64,000 nt of DNA from Brachycybe producta (GCA_036925085.1 JAUPFP010000010.1:5713996-5777995), one strand, 5' to 3'; shown: positions 33,575 to 46,752, counted from the stretch's first letter. A program made the numbers and translations. Notes: generated by a model from the letters alone, not told the origin.

Positions 33575-33855
33575 ACAAATCCAGACGGGTCAGGATGAAA
33601 GGATGAACGGGATGAACATCGTTGGTAATCCTAAAACCGGAAACAGAATGCATATAGAATTGGAGGAACACAAAAAGGGGGGCGGGACTGCGCCCCCAGA
33701 CCCCCTGCAACAAACTCAATTCAACGTTACCCCCGTCTAATAGCCGATGTATAAAAAGTATAGTGTTATTACGATTCTATAAGCATTCTGTTTCGGGGTT
33801 TTAGAGTTACTCCAAATGTTCATCCGTTCATCCTTTTAACCTATCCCAAAATCCA
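33575..33855. repeat. Inverted repeat with GGATGAAC-type arms
   Basis: The left arm (about 33580-33655: AAAGGATGAACGGGATGAAC, then CCTAAAACCGGAAACAGAAT) returns reversed at about 33780-33840 (ATTCTGTTTCGGGGTTTTAG, then TGTTCATCCGTTCATCCTTT). Arms are about 75 bases with some mismatches. The spacer contains a GGGGGGCGGGACTGCGCCCC block. Confidence 0.65.
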
Positions 33856-34291
33856 GACTTGATATCCCATTCTGTTGCGGTGCAAAAACGAGTCCTATGG
33901 GTACTCTCCTGCGAAAACACAATAAAGCAATCTAGCGAGCATAGGCCTACTTTTAAAAATACACGCAAGGGTAACGAGAGTTTTTCTCTTTTATTTTTAA
34001 ACTGTCCGTCCAACTAACATATATTGGAATTAGATTTATAATAAAGACGTTCTTTTTTTCTGGCATTCCGCCATTTCTTGATCTAGAACCTAGATTGAAA
34101 GTTAGTTTGCAAAGATGGAAGCGAATAACAAATATTTCACTTTTTTTTAAACAAAAAAGACAACTAAAAGAAATTCGTCAAGAGCCCGAAATTATACCTT
34201 CAAACCAGTAGCCCAGCAGCTTATCTTAAGATTTTAACAATGTAAATTGAATATCACCTTCTGTAATTTGGTCTCTAAAATATATTATAAC

Positions 34292-34630
34292 TAGGGATGG
34301 AACATTCGAATCCCGCGAATCTTGAAAAATATTCGAGATTCGAAATTAAAAATTTGGTAAAATTAGTTTTAACTCCATTGACGTCGAATACAAGCAATAT
34401 TGTAATTTGGGAGGTACCTGGAGGCTGGATCAACAATATCACCTTGTGGCGACCCTGAGTGCCACACTTTTTTTTATTATTAATAATTTAATATTTAATA
34501 TTATTCAATTTATTTGTATCGTCTTAATGAATAATATAGCATTCTTATATGAAGGATTCGAGAGATTCAGGAGATACGCGAACATTTTAGGATTCGGATT
34601 TGAGAAAATTTCGGATTCGTCCCACCTCTA
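34292..34630. mobile_element. hAT MITE with TAGGGATGGAACATTCGAATC end
   Basis: The 339-bp element starts TAGGGATGGAACATTCGAAT and ends GGATTCGTCCCACCTCTA. Its 8-bp duplication is ATTATAAC (34284-34291) and ATTATAAT (34631-34638). A diverged relative lies at 18830-19105 in the other orientation. Confidence 0.85.
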
Positions 34631-34663
34631 ATTATAATCAAATATATTAAGGACCTTGCTATA

Positions 34664-35203
34664 ACTAAAGGCTCGTTTTCACTATAGTTGCTGTCATCAG
34701 AGCAACTATCGCAAGAACTATAGCCTCGTTTTCACGATAGTTGCTGTCATGAGCAACTATTGGAAGAACTGTAGCCTCGTTTTCACGGTGATAGTTCTTT
34801 TGTGAGAGTAGCTGTCATGACAGTTGTGATAGTTCACTCTCACGATAGCAACTGTCTACATGTCTTGAAGTGACGTGCTTTTCTGTCGTGACAGTGTGAC
34901 GTCTACTTCACAAATATGTTTGAATCAACAACAGTGTTGCCTCTCCCTCCAGAAGCCAAATTTCCCTACAAGCTGCCACACAACTATTACTATCGCGGCA
35001 GTACTATCAACTATCTAGTCAAACGAGATAGTGTGATAGTGCAATCACGACAGTGCGATAGTGACTATCATGCTTTTTACGAGGATAGTTCTCGCAAGAG
35101 TTGCTGTCATGACAGCAACTATCGTGAGAACGGGGCTGTATTCACGATGATAGTTGCTATCATGACAATTATCACCGTCAAAACGAGGCTTTATTCAGAG
35201 CAA
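34664..35203. mobile_element. Fold-back element built of GATAGTTGCTGTCATGA units
   Basis: The ends read TAAAGGCTCGTTTTCAC and, inverted, TAAAGCCTCGTTTTGAC. The inside repeats CCTCGTTTTCACGATAGTTG and CTGTCATGACAGCAACTATC many times in both orientations. The element can fold on itself at many places. I found no convincing target duplication. Confidence 0.7.
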
Positions 35204-35339
35204 AAAAATTAGGTCATACCACAGATCATTCTGTGAAGTTTGGTATGTTTTACAAGATCAAAATCGATACAGGCTGAAAGAAATTCTATCATTATCATTT
35301 GCCATCAAAATCAAGCCATTTGAAAACTTCAATTTCGCG

Positions 35340-35445
35340 TTGAAACTCATAAAAGGGCTGAGCAAAAGAAATTCTAATGTTGGGCACAATTGCCTGTGAT
35401 AAACTGTAATTTATATTTGCTACTATTATCCCCTCCCCTTGTAAT
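35340..35445 (-). repeat. Partial copy of the 23.7-kb inverted-repeat element
   Basis: ACTCATAAAAGGGCTGAGCA, AAAGAAATTCTAATGTTGGG and CACAATTGCCTGTGATAAAC match one arm of 23678-23823 and the sequence outside it (GCTACTATTATCCCCTCCCC). Confidence 0.75.
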
Positions 35446-36439
35446 ACTAGTCTCGGAGTAGGTCTAATAAAAAATCTTACCTGATTGGATGCATTCCAAT
35501 GTAACTTTTCGGAGGATTCGGATTTGGACATTGTTTTAAGAGACGATCGATCCCACCATCATCGCCTTTTACGCTATCCAATCGTCGTTATTGGCATTCG
35601 TTTACTTGTTCTATCATCTCCATCTCAACTGAACAAAATCACAAAAAAATAAAACTATATTAAAATATAAAATTCTTTCGATTTGAAGCCCGCTTATAAC
35701 CTGAATGAATAAAGGTAAAACAGCTATTTTGCCTTAAAAGCGTCTTTGGTATCTCCTAATGAAAAATAATCACAATCAAATCAATTATTTCTTTGCGAGT
35801 ATAATTTAAACCCTTAAGACGAGCAGAAAAAAAAATCTAGCACTGCCTTCAATGTACTGCGCCACAACAACACGGTAATAAACCATATACAAACAACTTA
35901 CCACAAAAATTATGTGAGAGATCGGGGATGCAAGTATAAGTGAAAAAGACGTTTCGACGTAAACAAACACCAAATCACATAGTTTCCCGATTAGAAATTT
36001 AGATTCCACATTTGGTTTCCCGTCCCCAACAACAACAACATGACTGAACTACAGTCAAATGATTGCAAAGTTCGTAACGGAGAAAATCTCAAAACGTTGA
36101 AAAACTACAAACATCCAATCGTCAAATGATCTGGCATTCTCGACTATCCAGTAAACAAAATACCACCGCAAACGCGACTTCCGCAATAATGAAAACAGGC
36201 AAGTAAGGACACAAGCACGTAAAGACAGGAAGATACAGTCGTTTGCCCCGCAATTTTATGGGCTTTAGACCAAATATCAACCAAATGAAAATTGGAAAAG
36301 GCGGAGAATTTGACGTCAAACTACATAACAAACCAATTGGAAGTTGCCGGTTGCCATAAAAGGGGCGGAGCTAACGATGGTATTTTACTGTCTTTACTTG
36401 CCTTTAGTATAGACAGGAAACAAATAGAAAAAAACTAAC
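35446..36439. other. Non-coding DNA, no feature recognised
   Basis: No repeat partner in this window and no convincing ORF. Confidence 0.45.
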
Positions 36440-36657
36440 AAAGGGGACCGACATTGTGGGTAAATCTCGTACGGTATGGAAAGCCATTTGAGTTTTTATG
36501 CACGTTTTAGTAGATTTTCAGATTTTAATTCTTTTCAGGGAATCCAGTAAAGCGCGGATAAAAAATTAAAATGGCTTTCCATACGTACGAACTGCTGTGA
36601 ATCTATGTAAATCTTAGTGAATCTCGTTCATTATTTTCTTCAATGTCGGTCCCCTTG
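36440..36657. mobile_element. 218-bp hAT-type MITE
   Basis: The ends AAAGGGGACCGACATTG and (inverted) CAAGGGGACCGACATTG are flanked by AAACTAAC at 36432-36439 and 36658-36665. A second inverted pair inside (TACGGTATGGAAAGCCATTT and its complement near 36570-36590) makes most of the element a hairpin. Confidence 0.88.
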
Positions 36658-36856
36658 AAACTAACTGTTTGTAAATATGTAAGGTATGCTCATATTATGA
36701 CAAAGCCACACCCGAAAGCAGGCGCCACCTTATTGAACATCACTGGAAGTTGGTTTTTTTTTTTTCAATTTTTGTTTTGCCATATTTCACACACTGAAAA
36801 CAACAGCTTTCTGTTTGACTTGCACGTTACATTTTTCTTTTTTTCGGATAGATATT

Positions 36857-38113
36857 TGTGAGGACCTTGTCCTCATCCTTTAGCAACACTGCCATGACGT
36901 CACACATTAGCCGTCATTACACCTGTTCGCTCCCTTCTCTTTCGCCTCCCCTTATGAGAAACAAGAAAGAAATGTTTGTTCATGCCGTTGCTATAGCAAC
37001 AAGGCAAGACGAATGCATGTGTGGTCAGAAGAGCCTGTGAAATGCAACCAGCCTCAATATTTCTGTCATATTTCTCTCCTCTTTCTATTTTTCTTTCAAT
37101 AAATAGTTTGAAGATGAATTGCACTTTTGACTTAAAAAATCCAATTTTATTCACACTTTCGTTACTTTTAATGTTTTTTTAATGGTTAATGCATAGCCCA
37201 ACATTTGCACATAAATCCTGCGAAGTGGCCCAATGTTGAGCATAGCAAAAAATGATTTTGACATGTTTACCGAGTGACCATAGACTCACATAGTGACCCG
37301 GGAGGTTAAAATCATTTACATATTGTTAAATGATTGGTCAACAAATATATCACATGATCAGAATTGCATATGTATATAAGTTGAGCATTCATGAGTTAGT
37401 ATTTTGTCTTGCTCCTGTTGTGCGTTGCCGGTGGCTATGCCCGGCCACACACCAGAGATCAACTCCACTCGTACGACTGAGTACACTGTTAACTGTTTGG
37501 TTGGACATCAAAGAAGTCAGGAGGAAGGCAGCTGCCACTGATGAGGGATGACATCAAAGAAGTCAGCTGAGCTATACTGCCACTGATGAGGGGTGTACAT
37601 AAAAAAGTCAGGAGAATTCACTGTCACTGATGAGGGATCAATCCAACTAACGAAGTTACACAGGACAAGTAATCTGACACCGTTACGATTCACGGGACAA
37701 ACAATACGAAACCGTTACAATTCACGGGATAAGTAATCCGAGAGGCATCTTTGAGAGTTCTTTATTTGTATATATGTATCCGGCTCAGATTAATCGTAAT
37801 ATGAGTTAATTAGAATAGTGTAACATCCTATACTCGAGGTTGTAAATAAACATATCCAAATGTACCCACGTGTCTTTGTTATGTTTATTTAACCCCATTT
37901 ATAATGTATAGAATGGGTAGAGAAACGTGGCTGCGCTGAAAGAGTCCACAGCTGATTCCCCGTCCCCTGTATACTTAAGTAGTGTTTGTAGTGTAAGGAA
38001 CACTACCAGTAGGGGCCTCCCTTTGAGCTCACTTGGAAGGAAAAGTCGTCTGCTCGACCTTAGCAGACGAATCTCTGGCAGCGTGACCGGTGGTAGAATG
38101 GAGAACTTTTACA
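36857..38113 (+). repeat. E2 5' LTR
   Basis: It starts TGTGAGGACCTTGTCC and ends GAACTTTTACA, about 1.26 kb. TATA box (TGTATATAAG) near 37371; AATAAA near 37848. Three imperfect repeats of CTGCCACTGATGAGGG with ACATCAAAGAAGTCAG lie at 37506-37640. The first 434 bases match 55878-56235, where a stretch of about 80 bases is missing. Confidence 0.75.
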
Positions 38114-38115
38114 CT

Positions 38116-38127
38116 TGGTGGAGGTGC
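38116..38127 (+). other. E2 primer-binding site
   Basis: TGGTGGAGGTGC two bases after the LTR end, identical to E1. Confidence 0.75.
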
Positions 38128-38393
38128 GTTGGTAGAGTTTTTCTACCTGGAATCGGAACTTTATGTTTTGAAGAAGTTTTGGAATTTTCTACCTCGTACT
38201 TAGATGTTACATTTAGACAGTGCTTTGAGTATTCAACACTTGGAACCAAATCGTTTACACTTTGGATTAGTGCATACATGTTTTGATACCTGGATAAATT
38301 GGATCCTGGTGAGTTAATTGGTTTTGTTGTATTGGAAATACGTGATTTGAAATTCGCGCCAATTGATAGCCACGAAATTTAAAATTCAATTAT

Positions 38394-38590
38394 ACCAGTT
38401 AAAAGTCCGCGAAATTTAAAAATTATTGCTGGTTTACAATTGAGATAACATGAGAATTTGGTTTTTGTTTTGAAATTTAAACTTCGATTACCGGTTAAAA
38501 GACCGCAAAATTTAAAAATCATTATTGGTTTATGACCAAATTGAGACGTATCTTTGATTTTTGTTTTGTATGTGTTTAAGAATCTTGAAA
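38394..38590 (+). repeat. E2 leader repeats, about 96 bp
   Basis: ACCRGTTAAAAGWCCGCRAA followed by ATTTAAAAATYATT starts at 38394 and again at 38490, each followed by GGTTTA and AATTGAG. Located between the primer-binding site and gag. Confidence 0.7.
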
Positions 38591-38818
38591 AGTTTCTAGT
38601 AATCTACCAGCTGTTCGGTCTTTAATACTTTATTAAATTCTACATTTGTGTGTGTGTGACATCACCACTTGTGAACTGTGGTTATGATAACAATCTTTAA
38701 CAGTGCTTTCGGAACTGTGCATAATGGATTCGAATCAGGAAGAAGTCAACATGGATTGAGCAACTGTGGAAGTCGAAATTACCTAGGGACAACCGTAACT
38801 AGGTAACAACCTGGTAGG

Positions 38819-39951
38819 GTGAGTCCCACAATTTCTGTAACTCTGCATGGCACTTTTAACATGGAACAAGAAGTGCACGCTATGGGTTTTTTCATGTTGA
38901 AATACACACCGGAACAGCGAACCTTTTTCTTTGAGAACCTGATAAATTATTTTGGGCCTGCACGTCACTCGTCGCCTAGAGCTGGTACACCGATGGCAAC
39001 AGAAGCAAGTTTGGGACCTCCACATCTAGAACCAGAGCCCACTACTGCAACCCAATTGCATGCACATAGATTTAATGAACGAAACGTAGCTCCTGCACCC
39101 ATGAACGAACTGGAATGGACCTACGCTCCAAATTACGATCGTCAATGGTGACAGACTGGGGCATGGCATCCTCTTTAAGGGTTTAGAAGATTTACTGGGT
39201 TGGAGGACCTGCATGATTATTTGGAGAATTTTGAGGCTAAAGCACATCTACAGAGATGGTCTGATAAAGACAGCTGCAGTTATTTCTCTTCATGATTGGA
39301 CGGCTATGTTTTGCGATTTTTAAGTAGTTTGATGGAGACACAGCCAATCACTACATGGGTAGAATTGAGGTTGCATATGGTCAAGAAGTTTGGAAAAGCT
39401 AATCATGGATGGCAGTGGATGAAGCAACTTCAGAACTAACGTCAACGTGATGACGAGCCCTTCTACCAATTTGCGTACAAATGTACGGTACTGTGTGACT
39501 GAATTACTCCGAATGGAAGAAATGAATTGCGAATCTCTCAATTGGCACGAGCGTAAAGAAATTTCTGCAAAATAATGTGGATTGCCCCCGATGACAGCTG
39601 AAGAATACATGGATTGTACGGTTTGCTACAGGTCAACTGACATTGAAAAACAGAAATATCCCCAAGAATCAAAATTCTCACCAACAGCAACAGACTCCAC
39701 AAATGGGAGGACAGCAGCCCCAGACGAATCAGCAACCGGGTGGACACCCACCACAAACACAGCAGAAGAAGAATGGTCAAAGGAATAAGCTGAAGAACTT
39801 TGGTCAAGGCCCACAGCAGCAGCAGCAGCCGTGGCAGTACCAGGGGAATTACGTAAAGAATAATGGACAAAACAGGAATTCTCAGGAACCCGAGACAAGA
39901 TCATGTTTTACCTGTCGAAAAATGGGACACTTGAGTATGAATTGTCCTTAA
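38819..39951 (+). pseudogene. gag: E2 gag remnant
   Basis: The capsid-like part (about 39170-39560) has LEDLHDYLENFEAKAHLQRW and WVELRLHMVKKFGKA, aligned with E1 and E3 gag, but with several stops and shifts. A second frame (39643-39951) is Gln/Asn/Gly/Pro-rich and ends with a CCHC zinc knuckle, CFTCRKMGHLSMNC, the RNA-binding nucleocapsid motif. Gag would package the element RNA; this copy is dead. Confidence 0.75.
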
Positions 39952-40592
39952 CGTCGGAACGGACCTTCAATTTTTGTAGTAAGGCACATTATGGAGGCTT
40001 GGAAACAAGAGCAGGAAGATGAGAAGGCTGCCACACTAGCTGCCACGAGTGCCATTACCACCCAACCTACTGTCCATCATCTGACCAGTGAAAAAATGAA
40101 GTTTGCGAATCTTCATGGAGAAAGAATTTTGGTCCCAACTGTTTCCATTGCACCGAGTACTACGGCGAGCCACCCGTTAAACTGAGATGGGTGGAGGACA
40201 AACCGAGTGTTGGACCACCTGTATCTGAACCCCCATCTCGGAAGGAATACTGATAAATAGTTTTGATGCCAGAGAAGCGACTGTACAAGTTTTGCATGAT
40301 GGGAAAAATGACCCATGCAATGTAGAAGAAGTCTGGACAGCAGGATGAGAAAGAGCCTCTTCACAGCGGATTGCAGATCGACCTTGAAAGATATAGGCAC
40401 GAGAGATAGTGAATCAGCGAAAGATGCAAAACTAGCTCGTCTACAGACACCATCCATGACCTCAAATTCATGGAAGAATTTGGTTGAAACAGTCCAGAGG
40501 CATTGAAATCATTTCCAGCAAGCAGAGAGGAACCAGAACAGAGTGAGCAAGAGGATGTTGGTGGACCAAATGTAAATTAAGAGATTGGTCGT

Positions 40593-41354
40593 GTGATGAC
40601 GATTACGGAGCCAGCGGAAATTCAGTCAAGAATTCCGGAATTTGGACCTCTAAGGATCTTTGTTACAATGAATGGAGTAGTAATTGAAATGATGGTTGAT
40701 TCAGGAGCCGACGTAAGCCTACTCAGTGAAAAAATTACTGCGATGATTGGCCTGAAGATTGACCTTGCTCCAGGAAATGAATCTGTCAATGCGGTTGGCG
40801 GATTGAGAATTCGAATTGTTGGATCAGCAGAAGTCACTGTACGACTTTACAAGAAGCTGACAATGACGCAGATTATGATTATTGATGGACTGCTAGAAAC
40901 GCTATTAGGAAACGACCTTGGAGCTGCATTCCATCTGATGATTGATATGGAAAAATGCAAGATTTATTTTAAAGAGGATATAATGGAGGGAGGCTCATCT
41001 GGAATTATGGAGAGTACCGGCCCCATATATACCTATGAACTTGTTGCTGCAGCATCAGTGGATGCACCAAGGATATACAAAAGAGTAGAGGGCAATGGAC
41101 GAACCAACCCTACTACTGTGGTACCATGTATACATGATTGCCAAGGTGCTGAGGGTTTTAATGGAAAATCCTTGACATTGCGTTTGATTGATAGAATTGC
41201 TCTCGATCTCTGGGAAGAACGAGTTGTTCTCGTTCATTGCAAAGATTGTCCTAAGAAAAAAGAGTTAGTCTTGATAGACATGAGCCCAGAGGTTTGGGAG
41301 AAAGAAGGAACAATGATTGCTCCTGGAATTTTAGAAATTGCCGATGAACGATAA
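40593..41354 (+). pseudogene. E2 protease region of pol
   Basis: An aspartic protease (retropepsin) is readable: MMVDSGADVSLLSEKI carries the DSGA active-site motif at about residue 32, and LLETLLGNDLGAAF is the later ILG-type block. It would cut the Gag-Pol polyprotein. The frame is open for 253 codons but is cut off from RT by stops and shifts between 41354 and 41840. Confidence 0.8.
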
Positions 41355-41599
41355 TTGAAGGTACTGCTTCAAGATTACTTACTATGGGTCCCCATCAAAG
41401 AGTCGGCACCGCAGAAGTACTTGACATGACCCTTCACGTGACCAATGAAGACGCTATGAAAAAAATCTCCCCCAAGGATCGACGATCGGGGCGGAGTCTC
41501 GGATTCAAAGAATTCTGGACAGAGACGGATGAACCGTCGTCCACCAGAATGGAAATCTGAATGGATTAGACAAAAGGATTGTCCTCCATCAGAACGAGT

Positions 41600-42984
41600 G
41601 TAGAAATCTGAATGGAAAAATGGCCATCAGAGGTACTGCTCGTGAATGGAATATTGGAAATGGATTTGAGGATTTTTTAAATCGAATCGAAGAGCCCTTA
41701 TGCAAGCCCCGTCGTAATTGTACAGAAGAAGGATGGAAGACACTGCTTTTGTGTTGATTATTGGAAATTGAATGCGGATACAAAAATTGATACATATCCA
41801 CTGTACGTATAGATGATGCCTTAGACTCACTAGCGAACAGTAGATATTTTGCCATGTTGGATTTAGCGAGTGGTTATTGGCAAATTCGAGTTAAAGAAGA
41901 GGATATTGAGAAGACAGCGTTTATAAGTTCGTGTGGACTCTACGAATTCAGGAAGATGCCTTTTGGTCTTTGCAATGCACTTGCGACGATGCAACGCATG
42001 TTGGATGTCTTACTTGCTGACCAAAAGTGGGAAACTTGCCTCTTTTATTTGGACGACAACATTGTTTTTGGTAGAACTTTTGAAATGTTTATGAATCGAT
42101 TTAGAACGGTTTTGGAACTACTACAGAAGGCTAACTTGTCGTTACAGCCAAGAAATGTTTTTTTGGGTACAGCATGGTCTCATACCTGAGACATCATAAG
42201 TGAAGATAAAGTCACACCAGAAGAAGACAAAGTCATTGCCGTCAGAGATTTTCCACAACCAAAAAATATTACTGCTGTAAGAAGTTTTCTTGGATTGGCA
42301 GGTTATTCCCGGCATTTTATAAAGGACTTTGCCCATGCCGCTAAACCTCTGACCAATTTAACCAAGAAGGAAAAAGAGTTTAAATGGACTGATGAGACAG
42401 ATCGAGCTTTCAAGAGAATTAAAGCCCTGCTGATCGAAGCTCCAGTTATGGTTATGTACAATCCGACTGCAGAAATATTGCTCCACACTGATGCAAGCGA
42501 TCATGGTCTCGCAGTTGTACTGTATCAACAGAAAAAAGACGATGTAAAAAAAGTTTTGGCATTTGAAACTAGAACGTTACAAGATGCAGAAACATGGTAT
42601 TCGACAACATGAAAGGAGTGCCTAGCTGTCGTCTTCAGGATCACGAAATTCAGGCCTTATCTTTTCAACCATGATTGCATAATTGTTACTGACCACAGCT
42701 CCTTATGTTACTTGAGAAAAGCAAAACGCTTGCAAGGACGTTTAGGAAGATGGCAGTTATTATTGGAAGAGTATCATTACAAAGTTGAGTACAAGAAAGG
42801 AATTACTCATGTGGATGCGGATAGTTTGTCACAGAATCCAGTCAATGCACCGCAAGATGAGAATTTGCCTGTTACTGTCGAACATGACATGGATGATGGA
42901 GTCATATATGCCGTCCTACCTGCCTGGAACTGGCAGAGGAGCAACAGAAAGACCCGGAAATATTGGAAATTTGCCACGAATTAA
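41600..42984 (+). pseudogene. E2 reverse transcriptase and RNase H
   Basis: RT fragments include IDDALDSLANSRYFAMLDLA, FRKMPFGLCNALATMQRMLD and the catalytic box FYLDDNIVFG (about 42040). RNase H follows with LLHTDASDHGLAVVLYQ (about 42480) and IIVTDHSSLCYLR. A stop at 42187 (TGA) and one at 42610 (TGA in TT-stop-KECLAV) break the frame; the fingers region before 41810 is shifted. The domain order PR-RT-RNase H-integrase is that of Ty3/gypsy. Confidence 0.88.
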
Positions 42985-43985
42985 TGGAGAAACCGAATTC
43001 CATCCTGAACAAAAAGTATTCAATATTGAGAGGATTATTGTATGCAAACATTTTTGGTATTTCGCAATCGATCTTGTTAACAATCGTGCCGAAGCAAACA
43101 TGAAAGCTAATCTAGGAAATGGTACACGACGCACCTGGATCTGTTCATCTGGGATTTGTAAAAACGTTTGGAAGATTGAATAAGGGAATTTTTTTGAAAA
43201 ATATGAAGGACACTTTCGAATATATTAAGACTTGCGATATAAGTCAATGGTCAAAAAAGACGCCTCAAAAACCTCAAGGCTTTCTAGAACCCATTTGTGT
43301 GGAGAAACCTGTCGAGAAATGGGGAATGGATTTTGTCGGACCTATGACGTCTTCCACTGCAAAAGTTCAGCACATTCTGGTTGCTGTAGATTATTCGACA
43401 AGATTTTTGATTGCAAAAGCTGTACGAAGAGCGACTGCTTCATCTATCGTCACTTTTATTCGAAATAACTTCATAAGGGGATTTGGTACGCCATGGGAGA
43501 AAATATATGATAGAGGAACTCAAGTTGCTAGCAAGAAGGTGGACACATGTCTAAAAGAATTAGGAATTAAGCACCATTACACTACGGCCTATCACTCACA
43601 GGCTGATGGACTGGCCGAAAAATGTAATAGAACTCTAACTGAGATTGTTCGAAGGTACCTTGACCCTGAGAAGCTACAAACTGATTGGCATGGAGTTCTT
43701 GATGGTGCTGTATGGGCTTTCAATACTGCCATACAATCTTCAATGAAGTACACACCCTTCGAGTTAATGTTAGGAAGAAGAGCTCGAGAGCTGATTGACA
43801 ACGTTATGCCATTCGCTCACGAGATTGCTTCACGAGAGGAAAGTAATCCTTTGAGTCATTCTGGGCTGGAAATCGCCCACGCTAATTTGAGAGCTGCACA
43901 AGAGCTACAGAAAAAAAGCTATGATTGAAAGAGACGAAAACCGGAAGAGTTTAATGTTGGAGAAGAAGTTCTGATGTACGATCAC

Positions 43986-46752
43986 TAGGGTGGAGTGAAA
44001 AAGTAAAATCCAAATTTTCAAATCACAATACCTGTCAAAAGTTGCATTATGGCAATATAGACATAACAGCAAAATTTGAACCCAATTGGTAAATGCCTTC
44101 TGCCCTCTACCAATACTTTAAGTTCATGTATATTATTTCACAGGGTATATTATTGTACGATGTGTTGATGATTGTTTCATTTTATTTTCTTCCTGCAATT
44201 GTACATTTCGTACAATGAAAACTAATGTAGTATGTTTTTTCTTCCAAACTCAGGCCTATTTTCTCGAGACGATTAATAATGAGTTCTACAAAATCTACAG
44301 TGACGCGGAAAATGGTGGAGTGTTCCATATTTAGTGCACCTTGTGATATGAATGGCATTGTCTTACCAACTTATGAAGGCATTATGAAAAGTTACCTACA
44401 AATAAGACATGGCAAAGAGACAACTGTGTTAGATGTTTCTGGAATACTAGGAGAAAAAGTAGAGGCTATATAGAAAAAAGCATCAATTCCGACTGTGTCC
44501 CATTATCGTATACGACAACTGATACACGGCTTTCACAACAAATACCTGACCCTCATTAGATATCCTAAGGGGAAGCGCAATAAAACCTACGAATTAAAGG
44601 TTAGCGACTTTAGAGATAAAGCAAAAACTAGCTTGTTTGACGTCGCTGCATGCAAATGTAAATCATTTTCTTCATGTTCCTGTGAAAAATTGCGTAAGGT
44701 GCCTGCTAAAGAGCAGCAGTTTCTCATTGACCAGAGATCATCAAGGAAGATGGTTCTAGGAACACTTGATCAACTTTAAACGAACAAGCTAATTCAATTG
44801 CGAGAAAGGCAACGAAAAGAAGCTGATAGGATTGAAAAATGCAAGTCTGAACTCACTGAATTTAAAGTTTACCAAGCAAATGGTGATTCATCAGACAGTG
44901 CTGCTGAAAGCATCCAGATGAGGCATTTGAACCTTCACTGCCTTCAACTTCACATACCAGTCAAATGAGGCTACAGCTTCCAATGCTTGCAAAGGTTTGC
45001 GATAGGTACGGTGTCTCAGACCGATCTGCAGCAGCAATTGCCTCAGCTATCTTGCAAGATGTTGGCATGGTAACACCCGAAGATATTTCTAATGTGTTTG
45101 ATCTAAGTAAGGTCCACAAAGAAAGGCAGAAAAATCGTACTTTACTTATGAATGAAATTCAATCATCAGATTTGTGCCCAAGAAGTATATACTTTGATAG
45201 AAGGAAGCAAGAAATGGTGCCATTGGTAGGAGATAAAATTAAGTATAAGTACCATCGAAGAACCATTCGTGAAGATACTATCACTCTTATTGAAGAACAA
45301 AATTCTCTGTACTTGGGTTCCTCTGGAAATAAAATTGCTAAAACCATAATAGATTTTTTCTAAAAAATGACATTAACCACACACAACTGGTAGCCATTGG
45401 ATGTGATGGCACTGCTGTAAATACAGGAAATAAAAATGGAGCTATCAGGTATTTTGAAAACTACCTTAAACGCCCTCTTCATTGGTTTGTTTGTCAACTT
45501 CATGCAAATGAACTTCCCCTGAGGCATTTGTTCCAGCATCTCAATGGAGCCACTACATGACCTCGAGAGTATTACGGACCTATAGGTAAAATGCTCAAAA
45601 CTTGCAAACAACTGCCTGTTGTTAAATTTGTAGTAATTGCAAATAATTTGCCAGAGTTAACCGGCATAACCGCTAATGATTTGAGCACAAATCAAAGATA
45701 CCTATATGAATTATGTCAAGCAATTTTTTCTGGTCAATGTTCCTTAGACCTGGCTAACCGACAGCCAGGTAAACTCAATCATTCCAGATTTGATGGCTGA
45801 CAACCGCTAACAGATTAATGCGACTATGTTGGAACCGAGAATCCTTCATCAAGCTTTAAAACTATGACTGAGTTCATACTTCGGGTGTATGCACCCATAT
45901 GGTATCAAATCAAAATTAACTGGTCAGTAAAGAATGGGCCACAGCACGTTTTGCAAACAATCTAACTATTCCGTTACTTGGGTGCTGAGCTACAACAGGT
46001 TATTGATCCATTTATTCAGCATAATGCATATTTCTCCCATCCGGAAACTCTTCTTCTCAGCATGATAACTGACAATCGGCAGCACATACAAGAACTTTCT
46101 GTAAGGCATATTTTGAAGGCAAGGGAAGCAGCAAATACATCTGAAGTGAGACAGTTTAATATTCTAAAGCTAAACTTTGCTGCTGCCGACTACATCAACA
46201 TTATAAATTGGCAAGACTGTCACATTACACCACCACCAGTTTTAGCTGGTTTAACAAACCAAGACCTCAGGCAGCTGTTAAGCAATGCAGAAGGACCTAA
46301 AGTGGAATTACCCCAGTTTCCTTGTCACACCCAGGCAATAGAAAGATGTGTGAAGCTAGTCACGGAGGCATCAAGATCAGTTATGGGAGCAGATGCTAGG
46401 AATGAGTTCATCAGGGCAAAGATCGAATCAAGAAGATTCATGCCCTATTTTGAAACAAAGACCCAGTATAAGGTTGCAAATGAGTAAAGAAGTCATTACT
46501 TAATTATTTTCAATATCCATTATCCATAGTATTGTATTTGTGTAAAACCATTTTATCAATAAATAAAATGAAGTTTTATGAAGTTTTCTGTTATTTCTCA
46601 TTTATTTTATGGGCCGGTAGAGGGCAGAAGATATTGTCCTAGGAACGTAATATTTTACATCAGTATTATGTACTGTAAAAGGCAACTTTTGGCTCCTATT
46701 GGGTTTTTATTTTTTGAAAAAAATTTTTTTTTTACTTTTTCACTCAACTATA
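43986..46752 (+). mobile_element. hAT-like DNA transposon (hAT-2)
   Basis: The 2767-bp element is flanked by ACGATCAC (43978-43985 and 46753-46760). Ends are TAGGGTGGAGTGAAAAAGTA and, inverted, TATAGTTGAGTGAAAAAGTA. Inner inverted similarity includes GCCCTCTACC near 44103 and GGTAGAGGGC near 46616. It carries a broken transposase gene related to that of hAT-1, although the outer ends of the two elements differ beyond TAGGGTG. Confidence 0.92.
44279..46487 (+). pseudogene. hAT-2 transposase-like gene
   Basis: Fragments in several frames: an N-terminal part (44279-44779) with a Cys-rich motif CKCKSFSSCSC and a KVPAKEQQFLIDQRSSRKM block; a middle part (44965-45363) with SAAAIASAILQDVGMVTPED; then VAIGCDGTAVNTG (about 45400) with FVCQLHANELPLRHLF; and a C-terminal part (45978-46487) with HPETLLLSMITD, DYINIINWQDCHI and PCHTQAIERCVKLVTEAS. 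The last motif is nearly identical to that in hAT-1. The Cys-rich stretch may be a zinc-binding DNA-recognition domain. I am confident the two are homologous and only moderately confident of the hAT assignment of the protein. Confidence 0.75.

Noticed and set aside
34664..35203. hAT or Harbinger assignment for the fold-back element
   Set aside because: Neither an 8-bp nor a 3-bp duplication could be found at the edges.
35446..36439. Host exons among the short ORFs
   Set aside because: No domain, no splice pattern and no codon bias; the frames are short and overlapping on both strands.
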